Shown piece by piece: positions 22,875 to 32,000 of a DNA stretch of 36,955 nt. Origin of the DNA: an uncultured Pseudomonadota bacterium (GTDB lineage: Bacteria > Myxococcota_A > UBA796 > SXON01); the NCBI GenBank assembly GCA_903900265.1, contig CAIUMM010000229.1, positions 1 through 36,955 of the forward strand, read 5' to 3'. The notes under the pieces are model-generated. The model searched no databases. It was not told the DNA's origin and was given only the letters and a program-made list of their open reading frames with translations. The translations under genes were made by a program, and so were the position numbers. Numbering within the stretch: the stretch's first letter is position 1; every line of letters starts with the position of its first letter.

Positions 22875-24302
22875 ATGGCCTACGAGATCCGCTGGCAGCT
22901 GTGGGAGGTTCCACTCCCCGAATCGGCCCTCCGGGTCTGGCAGAAGGACCGTGTCCGCGACGCCGCCCAGGAGCTGATCAGCCAGCGGGCGAAGGTCCCG
23001 TGCAACCTGTCCGGGCGAATCCAGCCGGTGCTGGGCCAGGAGTTGCGAGACTGGGTCCTCCGCGGCGGTGAGAAGTTCATGCCTCTCCCCGACCACGTGC
23101 TCGACGCCTACTGGCGAGCCCACCGTGGCGTTCCAGGCTTCTACGATCCCCTCCTCCTCGGGCTGAAGGCGAAGCGGTACCTTGGGCTGGGTAGCTCAGG
23201 CGAGATCGGCGAGGGCATCGCCCTCTCGGTGGTGGAGACACCCGCGCCCGACGGCCTTGGGTACATGACGATCTGCCGCCCGCTCGGCACCTCCCCCGAC
23301 TTCATCTGTCAGGACCTCAGGGACGAGACGACCCGGCCGCTGGTCGAAGTGAAGACGACCGAGTTGAGCAGCGAGATCGAGCGATGTCTTGTCGACGGCG
23401 TCCAGACCGTTCTCGACGTGTACCGGGCCTGGCAGCGGCACCGGCCGCTGAAGGACACTCCGGGGTTGGCGGTCGCCGTCCATCTCGGTCAGGCGGGATT
23501 CGATGTGGAGATCATCCGTCTGCGATTTGGCGGGAAGGAGCTGGTCGAGCTTCGTCCACAACGACCCGTCGAAGCTTCGGATCTCCAGACCGCGAAGAAG
23601 GCCGTGTGGGCGACGATCTACGATGAAGCGGCCCGCGCGCTCGATAGGTTGCTGGCCAATCAGCCCGCAGACGTCGTTGAAAACGAGTTGGCGACGCTGG
23701 TGGAGGTTCGAAAGGTGAGCATCGGCGCGATGGCGGTGCGTAATCGCGAGCTCGTCGACAACCTTCCTCGCGGCAAGGCGAAGAATCAGGACTCGAAGCA
23801 TCAACGTCGGGAGTCGATCCGGGAGTTCATCAGCGCAAACGGGGTGCAATTCGATCCCGACGCCGTCAAGGTAGCCGAAGAGCTCGCGGAGGAGGTGCAT
23901 CAGCTTCGTCTCCAGGAGGCCGCCCGGTCTGGGCTTGGTCCCGACGACGATTGGAGCGATGAAGGCGAGATCGGCGACTGGCGGTACGTCGTTCAGCCGC
24001 GTGCCGATGGCGTGGAGCTCCGGGCTTTCCGGCTCGGTGCGAGGCGGGTTGACCTCGCCCACGTCACGCGGGCGCTCGCCGCGCTTGAGTCGTCAGGTGG
24101 CCCGCGAGGGCGACACCGGGAGGGCCACGCGGCCGTAGCGGCGTGGGTCGACGGCGTCGAGTGGGCGGCGTTCGTGGATGGGAGAATCCAGGGCTGGATT
24201 CCAGAAGTGGAGAACGTGCGAACGGCGGGCGGCGAGCTGGCTCGGCAGGTCGAGAAGATGATCTGGGCCTGGGAGGCTGGGCTTGTGGGAGGGGGGGCGT
24301 GA
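22875..24302 (+). CDS. candidate PD-(D/E)xK nuclease coupled to BREX
   Basis: This 475-aa protein is not a standard BREX component. Residues 110-165 fit the PD-(D/E)xK nuclease core: a helix with Glu113 (GEIGEGIAL), then SPDFICQDL with Asp142, then RPLVEVKTTEL with Glu158-x-Lys160. A following strand (PGLAVAVHLGQAGF) and helix complete the fold. The C-terminal half is mostly helical and ends in a module of unknown role. The ATG lies 1 nt after the brxL stop, and its stop overlaps the next GTG. A restriction effector for BREX has been hard to define, so a nuclease at this position deserves note; the activity is inferred from the motif alone. Confidence 0.8.
   Translation: MAYEIRWQLWEVPLPESALRVWQKDRVRDAAQELISQRAKVPCNLSGRIQPVLGQELRDWVLRGGEKFMPLPDHVLDAYWRAHRGVPGFYDPLLLGLKAKRYLGLGSSGEIGEGIALSVVETPAPDGLGYMTICRPLGTSPDFICQDLRDETTRPLVEVKTTELSSEIERCLVDGVQTVLDVYRAWQRHRPLKDTPGLAVAVHLGQAGFDVEIIRLRFGGKELVELRPQRPVEASDLQTAKKAVWATIYDEAARALDRLLANQPADVVENELATLVEVRKVSIGAMAVRNRELVDNLPRGKAKNQDSKHQRRESIREFISANGVQFDPDAVKVAEELAEEVHQLRLQEAARSGLGPDDDWSDEGEIGDWRYVVQPRADGVELRAFRLGARRVDLAHVTRALAALESSGGPRGRHREGHAAVAAWVDGVEWAAFVDGRIQGWIPEVENVRTAGGELARQVEKMIWAWEAGLVGGGA
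24291..24297 (+). repeat. run of seven G at a gene junction, possible slip site
   Basis: Seven consecutive G lie four codons before the end of the nuclease gene and directly before the GTG of the next gene. The tract acts as a strong ribosome site for that GTG. One added G, or a -1 ribosomal slip, would carry the nuclease frame into the ATPase frame, which is open from 24143 on. The result would be one protein of about 1870 residues. Confidence 0.6.
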
Positions 24303-27300
24303 CCCCGACAACGGCCGGCGACTGGAGACCCTGGCTCCAAGCGGAGCGGGGCCGCGCGGCGTCGGTCTATCGGACGGCGCCAGCCCGCCTAGTCTCCGAC
24401 GTGCATCGCGAGATCGACCACGCCACGGGCTACCGAGGCCGCGAGATCGTCGAGCTGTTGCAGAACGCGGACGACGCGGGCGAGGGCAACGACGACGGCA
24501 ACGACGTTGCGATCGTGCTCACCCAGTGGGGCGTCTGTGTCGGCAACACCGGCGCGGCATTCTCGCCGGGGGGCGTCGAGTCGCTCATGGTCGCGGATAA
24601 CAGCCCGAAGAGGCTGGATCGTTCACGATTCATCGGAAACAAGGGCCTGGGTTTCCGATCGGTTCTCTCCTGGAGCGATTGTCCGATCGTGCTCAGTGGC
24701 CCGCTTGATCTCGCCTTCGACCGGCATCAGGCGGAGCTGTGGCTCGCGGCGCTCTGTGGCGAGGCACCGGAACTGCTCGACCGGGTGGCGATCCATCGGG
24801 AGGAAATCGGGCGCGAATGGCCCGTTCCGGTACTCGCGGCACCGTTCTTCCTCGAAGGTGCGGTCGAGACTGGCTTGCTGACGCACCACGGCGACAACGC
24901 CCTACACACCCTGGCCGCCGCCCGAGCGCTGCGTGCGGGGAGATTCGACACCGTCATCGCACTCCCCTTCCTGACCGGCGACGTGAACGCGGAGGTAGTC
25001 CGACAGATCAAGCATGTGGGGCGCGACGCTCTCCTGTTCACTCGCCACCTTCGGTCACTGCGGATCACGACGGATACGAAGAAGACGGAGACGTGGCGGG
25101 TCCTCCGCGAGGGCGAAAAGCTGCTGCTCAACGACCCTTCCGGCTCCGATAGCATCTGGCGCGTCTACTCGAAGGACGGCCTGGTGCCCCCCGAACACTG
25201 GGGAGATCGCAAGCACGCCAAGCCACCCACTTGGGAGGTCAAGCTGGCCGTCGCAGCCGAGAAGGTCGAAAACGACGGGTTTCTCTACTGCTTCTTCTCC
25301 ACGCAGGTCCGCTTCCCGTTTCCAGTGGTCGCCCACGCGACCGTCGAGCTGACGCCGAACAGGCAGAATCTCGTGGACACCGCGGAGAACCGCTTCATCG
25401 TGGGGGAAATCGCCTCCGCCCTCGTCGAACTTGCGGCTAGCCAGCGCACCCCGGCGGCTCCTTGGGCAGCCCTGCAGACCGTCGCGGCGAGGGACGGCAG
25501 CCAGGTTGACCCCGTACTGGTTCAGATGGGTTTCAACGAAGCGCTCACGAAGGGCCTTGCTGCACGAGAGCTTGTGCCCCTTCGGGGTGGGGGCTTCGCA
25601 CGGGCAACGAAGACGAGCCGGATGGAGAGCAACTGCGAAGCGTGGCTGCCGCCCGTGGGCTTCGAGGACGTGGCGCTGTGGACGGATGACCCTGCGCTGC
25701 GTCGGGCCCTCGGCCTCCTCAGGGTGGCCCCCTTGGAGTGGGGTGAGGTGAAGCGCCGGATCGAGGACGTGGCGCCGGCACTCACGGCACCGGAGCGCGC
25801 CGCCATCGTGGCGGGCGTCCACCGCGCCCTGCTCACGGAAAAGATTGCACCTGCAGTTCTCACGGATCAGGCGGGCACGGTGCTCCGTCCGATGGAACCG
25901 TCGTTCCTGCCTCCCGGAGACGGGTGGTCCGCGCCTCTACCGAAGTGGACCGAGCTCCGATTCCTCGATTCAGAACTGGTGAACGAGCTGAAGAATGCGC
26001 TCAAGGTCGAAACGGTTCGCGACCTGAGCACCAGGCTGAAGCTGTGGGGCGTGTCGGAGTATTCGCTTTCGAGCGTGGCCTCGCATGTTTCGGCACGCCT
26101 GCGCGAGCGGATCGCTACGCATCCGGCAACGGCAGATCAAGCGCGCGGCGAGGCGCTGTCAACGTACTTCGCCCTCTTCAGCACCTCACCGGACACGGCG
26201 AGACCCGCGGCCCTCCGTGTGGAGCTGCCAACGATTCAAGGTGGTTGGCGCCAAGCGGATACGCTCTACTTCGGCCCGGGCTACGGCGAGGGTCGACTGT
26301 GCGGGGCGCTCTATGTCGGCGCGCCGCACAAGCTGGTCGCCAACTCGGAGACGGTCTTGCACGGCGAGAGCGCGGCGGCCGTTGCGAGATTCCTGCTCTG
26401 GGCAGGCGTCGCGAAGTTGCCCCGCGAGACACAAACCGACTCTGAGCCCGGATACAAGGCCTACGTCGGATCGCGCCTTCGGTATCCCGTTGATCTGGGC
26501 GATCACCAGGTTCGCAGCGCCAAGGACTTCGAGGCATGTAGCGTGGATTCCTACCGGACCGTCGATGATCTGGCCGTCATCTTAGGCAAGGCAGACCCCG
26601 AAGTTGTTCTCGCTTGGTGCGCGGAAGATGTGCGTCTCGAGCGCTGGACGCGGGAGGGAGAGGCGGATTTCATGGTGCGAGCGCCTGGCACGAAGAAATC
26701 GCGGCAGCTCGTCGGCCAACGGATACCGGCCTTCTTTCAATGGAAAATCGCCTCGACTCCCTGGCTTCCAACCCAACTCGGCGGGGCCCGACCGCCGGCG
26801 CGATGCCTTCAGGAGGGATTCACCTCCGGGGAGCTCCGAAAGGTCTTGCCGCTGCCCTCGATTTCGCGTGGGCATCCGGTGTTAAGTCTAGGCCACCGAC
26901 CAAGCACGATGTTGCGGGAGCTTCTCCGTCGTGTCGGCGTGGCGATGTCGCTGAGCGAGCTACCCATCGATGATTGCCTCGAGATCGTGCGGGAACTGCA
27001 ATCTACGGATCCGCAGGGCTCCGCGGCCCGAGCGCTCTATCGCGAGGTCGTCGGTCGGTTCGATGACGAGCGGCCATCCGAAGCGGCGTGGGCTGCGTAC
27101 CTGCGCAATGCGAGACTGCGCGGTCGCGTTGGGGAGGCCGGGGAATGGTACGCCATCGATTCGCTGCTCTATGATGACACTGGGGCGCTGCCGCCGCCCC
27201 TTCGGAGGCAGATCCCGCTGCTCGACCTCGACACGAAGCGCGGCGCCCGCAAGGTCAAGGAGCTCCTCGGCGTACCGTCCGTCGACCCGCAATCGTTGAA

Positions 27301-28495
27301 GGTCGAGGTTAAACATCATGTTCTCGATCCGCGCGCCAACCGCCTACAGGACTCTCTTGCGCCTCTCCGGCCGTACATCCTGTGCCTCGCGCCGAGTCAA
27401 GACGCAGCGTCCCGATCCGTCGTGGTTCTTCGCCACCTTTCGGTCGCGCTGTGCCACTCGGCGAGCGGTACGGCGAGCGTCTCTGGGCGGAGCTACAGCT
27501 TTGAGCTTCGGGAGGTTGGCGAGAGGATCGCCGCGGACGCGACCGTCTACCTGATCGTTGATGAGTCCGACCAGAGTGTGTCGGTTTCAGATCCGGTGTT
27601 CGCCGACAGGGTGGGCCAGGCAGTGTCGTCGTTGCTTCGGTTCGATGCGGGCGCGGACGTTGCCCGGCTCCTGTCATGCCCGGGAGAGCGCCGACACGAG
27701 CTGCTGGCGCAGATTCGCGGCTGGTCGAAGCAGGAGACAGCGACGGAGCTGGAGCGGGCGGCCGATCGGCTCGAGGTGGAGCTTGATCGGTTTGAGCTGT
27801 TCGAGAGCGTTCCTCCGGTACCGCCGACTCCCCCTGCCGGGGCTCCGGTGGCGAAGCCGGCTCCTCCGGTCCCTTCGGCGCCCCTCAAGACCGTTGAGCC
27901 GGGCCCTGAGTCGCCTCCGACCTCGGCGGTAGTGACGCCAGTCACACTGCAGCCGCCTGCACCGCGCCGGACAATTTCGCATCGAGTGAAGGCGACCCCG
28001 CGAACCTCGCCGAACGTGCCATCGGGACCTCCCGCCGACGGGCCGGCCTGCGAGCACCTGGCGATCCTGTTCGAGACGGCGGAGAAGCGCTTCCCCTTGC
28101 TCGTGGCACACGTGCAGGGCGACCTCGCACCCGGATGTGATGTCGTCAGCTTCGGGTCCGCCGAGGATCGGGAGACTTTTCGCCTTGCGGCGAAAGCGAA
28201 CCAAGACCGTGTCCTGCGCTTCATCGAGGTGAAGGCTCGATCTTCTGGTACAAGCGTCATCCCCCTCCGAGGCAATGAACTGAGCCGCGCTGGCGACTTC
28301 CGCGAGCGGTTCTGGGTGTACCGCTTCTACGAACTCGACGGCGGCAAGCATGACCTTGTGACGCTCGCGAACCCGTTGACAGGAAACTGCCAGAAGGTCG
28401 TCGAGGTCGACCTCCTTAGGAGCTCCGGGTCGCTCGCGTACATCGTAGAAGGGATCCCCGACGTCGGCACGGCGCAGCCACCGGGGCCGGCGTAG
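24299..28495 (+). CDS. sacsin-like HSP90-type ATPase with C-terminal DUF3883-like domain
   Basis: This 1398-aa protein joins two domains at opposite ends. The N-terminal GHKL/HSP90-type ATP-binding domain has EIVELLQNADDAGE with Asn56 and Asp59, the degenerate glycine loop VGNTGAAFSPGGVESL, and FIGNKGLGF at 111-119, as in sacsin-like proteins. A long middle part of ~900 residues has no recognised domain. A Pro-rich linker covers about 1172-1230. The C-terminal ~130 residues fit DUF3883: GCDVVSFGS with Asp1281 and RFIEVKARS with Glu1310-x-Lys1312, a nuclease-like core. The GTG at 24299 is chosen for its GTGA overlap and very strong GGGAGGGGGGG; the open frame upstream shadows the nuclease. ATP-gated nuclease action is an inference. 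Confidence 0.88.
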   Translation: MTPTTAGDWRPWLQAERGRAASVYRTAPARLVSDVHREIDHATGYRGREIVELLQNADDAGEGNDDGNDVAIVLTQWGVCVGNTGAAFSPGGVESLMVADNSPKRLDRSRFIGNKGLGFRSVLSWSDCPIVLSGPLDLAFDRHQAELWLAALCGEAPELLDRVAIHREEIGREWPVPVLAAPFFLEGAVETGLLTHHGDNALHTLAAARALRAGRFDTVIALPFLTGDVNAEVVRQIKHVGRDALLFTRHLRSLRITTDTKKTETWRVLREGEKLLLNDPSGSDSIWRVYSKDGLVPPEHWGDRKHAKPPTWEVKLAVAAEKVENDGFLYCFFSTQVRFPFPVVAHATVELTPNRQNLVDTAENRFIVGEIASALVELAASQRTPAAPWAALQTVAARDGSQVDPVLVQMGFNEALTKGLAARELVPLRGGGFARATKTSRMESNCEAWLPPVGFEDVALWTDDPALRRALGLLRVAPLEWGEVKRRIEDVAPALTAPERAAIVAGVHRALLTEKIAPAVLTDQAGTVLRPMEPSFLPPGDGWSAPLPKWTELRFLDSELVNELKNALKVETVRDLSTRLKLWGVSEYSLSSVASHVSARLRERIATHPATADQARGEALSTYFALFSTSPDTARPAALRVELPTIQGGWRQADTLYFGPGYGEGRLCGALYVGAPHKLVANSETVLHGESAAAVARFLLWAGVAKLPRETQTDSEPGYKAYVGSRLRYPVDLGDHQVRSAKDFEACSVDSYRTVDDLAVILGKADPEVVLAWCAEDVRLERWTREGEADFMVRAPGTKKSRQLVGQRIPAFFQWKIASTPWLPTQLGGARPPARCLQEGFTSGELRKVLPLPSISRGHPVLSLGHRPSTMLRELLRRVGVAMSLSELPIDDCLEIVRELQSTDPQGSAARALYREVVGRFDDERPSEAAWAAYLRNARLRGRVGEAGEWYAIDSLLYDDTGALPPPLRRQIPLLDLDTKRGARKVKELLGVPSVDPQSLKVEVKHHVLDPRANRLQDSLAPLRPYILCLAPSQDAASRSVVVLRHLSVALCHSASGTASVSGRSYSFELREVGERIAADATVYLIVDESDQSVSVSDPVFADRVGQAVSSLLRFDAGADVARLLSCPGERRHELLAQIRGWSKQETATELERAADRLEVELDRFELFESVPPVPPTPPAGAPVAKPAPPVPSAPLKTVEPGPESPPTSAVVTPVTLQPPAPRRTISHRVKATPRTSPNVPSGPPADGPACEHLAILFETAEKRFPLLVAHVQGDLAPGCDVVSFGSAEDRETFRLAAKANQDRVLRFIEVKARSSGTSVIPLRGNELSRAGDFRERFWVYRFYELDGGKHDLVTLANPLTGNCQKVVEVDLLRSSGSLAYIVEGIPDVGTAQPPGPA

Positions 28496-28498
28496 CTC

Positions 28499-29020
28499 AT
28501 GCGCAACCTCTACACCTGGGTCGACGAACTCAGTGAAAACCCGAGCGGTCGGATCGACCAGAGCCGGGACACGCTCTCCCGTCTTCACCGAACTGCCGGC
28601 TATTTCCCGGATGCGAACGGGCAAGATCCGCTCGACACGCTGTTCGAGACGCTGTTTCCTGATGGCATGCCCGGTACCTTCCTTGCCGCGAACACCAGCT
28701 TCGACCCCTCGCGCGTCCTTCTCGACCATACCGGACAAGTGGCTGGTAAAGGCCAAGAGTCCGCGACCGACCAAGTCACCGATCAAGTCACCGATCCAGT
28801 GGCTCGCCTCCTCCGCGCGTTCGAGGGCCGCGAGCGTTCTGCGGCCGAGCTCATCGAAGCGCTCGGCCTGCAGCACCTGCCCTCGTTCCGCGCCCTGTAC
28901 CTCAAGCCGGTACTGGTGGCCGGCCTCGTTGAGATGACGCTCCCGGACAAGCCGCAGAGCAGCAAGCAGCGGTACCGGCTCACCCGCGTGGGTATGGGCT
29001 GGATTGCGAGGCATTCGTGA
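28499..29020 (+). CDS. orphan Fic-type C-terminal winged-helix protein
   Basis: This 173-aa protein has an unrecognised N-terminal half (about 1-85, with GYFPDANGQDPLDTLFETL). The C-terminal half follows a familiar pattern: repeat DQVTDQVTDPV, then LLRAFEGRERSAAELIEALG, then SFRALYLKPVLVAGLVEMTL, then SKQRYRLTRVG. That winged helix usually ends Fic proteins or RecG-like AlbA_2 ATP-binding proteins. Here there is no Fic motif (HPFxxGNGR) and no ATPase domain, so it is an orphan module that probably binds DNA or a partner. It starts 3 nt after the ATPase gene and its stop overlaps the next GTG (GTGA), so it is coupled to the NACHT gene. Confidence 0.82.
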   Translation: MRNLYTWVDELSENPSGRIDQSRDTLSRLHRTAGYFPDANGQDPLDTLFETLFPDGMPGTFLAANTSFDPSRVLLDHTGQVAGKGQESATDQVTDQVTDPVARLLRAFEGRERSAAELIEALGLQHLPSFRALYLKPVLVAGLVEMTLPDKPQSSKQRYRLTRVGMGWIARHS

Positions 29021-32000
29021 GCACCGCGCAGGAGAAGTTGCTCCCTTGGGATCGCCGATGGCTCCCGGCATTCCGGCAACGTGGAGCTGCCTCGGAGAAG
29101 GGGCGTATTTCCGTCTCTTCCACATCGGTCGACTGGTCAACCCTGCCGTGCGTCGTACTTCTCGGCGAGCCGGGCTCGGGCAAGAGCACTGAAATTCGGC
29201 GAGCGTATGCGGCATGGAGCACTCCGGCGCGTCACTCCTCAATGAGCGTCCTTCTGGATCTACGTGAGCACGCCGACGAGTCGCGGCTCGAATCCGTTTG
29301 GCGAACGCGCGTGGACGACGAGCTCTCGCACCGCGGTGCCAAGGTCACTGTGTTCATCGACAGCCTCGACGAGGGGGCGCTTCAACTCCGTACGACAATC
29401 GACCTTCTGTCTCGGCTAATCAGCGACACGGCCAAGGCATGGCCATCGTTGCTGGAAGTCCGCATCGGCTGCCGAACTGGCGCATGGCCACAGTCATTCG
29501 AGCGTGCCCTCACTGCCGCCTTTTATCATGAGACCTTACCTTCCGAACCCTGGGTCGTCGAGCTGGCGGACCTTGACGGCGACGACGTTGAGTTGTTCAT
29601 CCGGGCGACTGGGCTCCCGCCTGGGTTTTCCCGTGCCATCGATCGCGCCGGCGCGCAGGTATTTGCCAATCGTCCGGTCACGCTCTCATTGTTGAAGGCG
29701 ATATTCGAGCGAGATGCGGACTTACCACGATCTCGTTGGGAACTCTACGAGCGGGCACTCGTCACTCTCTGTGTCGCACCCAACGCGCGCCTCTCCGAGA
29801 AACGACTCCTGCCCCTGCCCGACGCTCGCCAACAGCTTGAGTGTGTCGCCACTCTCGCTTCGGTGGTCGCCTTCACTGGAAGCGCGGTGATCATTTCGGG
29901 CTCCGAAACATCGGAACTCAGACACATTAGCACCGCAGGTGTATTTGCGTCCGAACGCCTGGAACACTTGGCAGACGTCGTCATCCGCCACACGCCTGTG
30001 TTTAGGCCCGGAGCGGACCCCGGAACGTTCGAGTTCGCGCACCGCACCTATGCGGAATTCCTGTCCGTATGGGCTGCGGAATGGCGCGGCGTCCCCGACG
30101 ACGACGTGCTGGACCTCGTAAGAGGTGCTGACGGCGGAGTAGTTCCCGAGCTGTCTGAAATTGCCGGCTGGCTGGCGACGCGGCGACCCGCCGTGATGAA
30201 TGCCCTTATCGAAACCGAACCTGAGGTCCTCCTCGGAGGCGATCCGGCCCGCCTCGACGCGGAGGTGCAGCGGCGAATTCTAAGCGGGGTGCTCCGCAGG
30301 GTGAACGAACAACAAGTGCCGGTACGCGCAGGAGCGATGGCAGGCTCGCTTCTGCGCCTTTCCCGGCCGGTACTCGTGGAGGGTCTCCGCGACTGGTGCA
30401 AGAACCACCCGGCCAGAGAGGGCGATCGGGCAGCGTTCGATGTCCTGCTCCTGATCCGCGACGCGGCCCTGTTCGAGTTGCTGGGCGAGGTTGAAACCGT
30501 CGTGGCGGACGAGGGGGCGGCCGTCGACGAACGTGGCTTCGCCTGCCACGTACTTGGCGAGGTCGATCGGCCTCGTGCTTCCGCTTTTCTATCTCGGTTT
30601 GTTCAGCCACTTCCGACTGGCAAACCGCACCCGCTGCTTGCTCGGGCGCTCGCGCTGGCGGGACGGGAGCTATCCCCATCTGCGTTCTTCGCCGCCGTCG
30701 ACAGGGTTCCGCGACACGGCCCGATCGGAGGGGCCTCTTGGCAATTCCTCACCTCAGACCTGCCGTCGATCGTCGAGGACGCGGGGTGGCAGGCGGAAGG
30801 CCTGCGATGGCTAGGTCGTCTCGGCCCACGGAATCATGACCACCCGCTGTCCGTGCTCGGGTTTGACCGAGTGGTCTGGCGCTGGGGCGCCGCAGCGGAA
30901 GCCGACGAGGACGTCCTGAACGCACTGGTCGATGTCACCGTGAGCTTCGGACGCGCGCACATCTCGCTCAACAATAGAGGTTCCGAGCGGGTCGGGCCGT
31001 CCATCCCCCTGCGTCGACGCCTGGCAGAGCGGCTCATGAGCGAGCGGATCCCTGATGCGGGGCACTCCGCGCTTGCGCACAGAGTCCTGTGGCTCTACTC
31101 GCCCGCGGATCTTTCGTGGTTGCTTGACTTGCACCGCACCGGCGCGCCGTCGACACGGGAGCGGGTTCGCACGGTGCTGCGCAACCTCGCAGACCTCGAT
31201 GACCGCCAGTTCGTAGACGCGATGTTCGTCGCGGGGGAGTCCGATCCGGAGCTGGTCGAGCATTGTCGGTGGTTTTTCGGGCCGGTTCCCATCGAGCAAG
31301 GCGGGGAGCAGTACCGTGAGGAGCGTGAGCAGGAGCGGAAGCACTTGGCGGATGTGGAGCGAATCGGCGACCCGCGAGACCGGATCCAACGTGCCCTCGA
31401 TGCGTCGCGCAAGGACCCAAAGGTCTGGTTCAGCCTCCTCCGAGAACTCAGCCTGAAGGCGGGGCAGACACACTACGGCGACTGGGCGAATGGCGACGTC
31501 ACCGACCTCCCCGGGTGGAAGGATGCCAGTCCCGATGTACGCCTCGCCATCGTGGTCGCCGCCCGACGCTTCCTCGACGAGGTGGCGCCGCCGCGCCCGG
31601 CGAGCTGGCTTTCACGCTCGGAGTTTCCGTCCATCCTCCTCGCCGGTATTTCAGCGGCCGACTTAGTCTTTTTAGACGAAGACTCGGACACTCTTTCGCT
31701 CGTGAGCAGCGCAGGGTGGGCCCGCTGGATGCCGGCTCTCCTCAAGCTCGGTGGCAGCGCTCGCGACTGGCCCCGCTGGAACTCAGGCTTGAAACGGCTT
31801 CCGGGCGCCGCTTTCCGAAACGTCGCTCGCTCCGTAGACACTATTCTGAGTTCTCCCGCGGAGAGCGACCCCGGGAAACAGGCCGTCCTCGAGCGCCTTG
31901 CCCGCCTCGACGCGTTTCATTCCCGAACGGTGGCGGACACACTCCATCGGCGCATCAAGGACGGGGGCCTGTCGCCGGCGGTAGATGCCGCGGCCTTCGC

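Noticed and set aside
24143..24298. Upstream extension of the HSP90-type ATPase gene
   Set aside because: It lies wholly inside the nuclease gene in another frame. The GTG at 24299 has a strong ribosome site and a GTGA overlap.
28770..28800. Tandem 12-nt repeat in the winged-helix gene as a regulatory repeat
   Set aside because: It encodes DQVTDQVTDPV, a repeat typical of this protein family at the protein level, so it is coding.
27674..29242. Minus-strand 522-codon frame opposite the ATPase, winged-helix and NACHT genes
   Set aside because: It crosses three coupled plus-strand genes and is Arg-rich low complexity.
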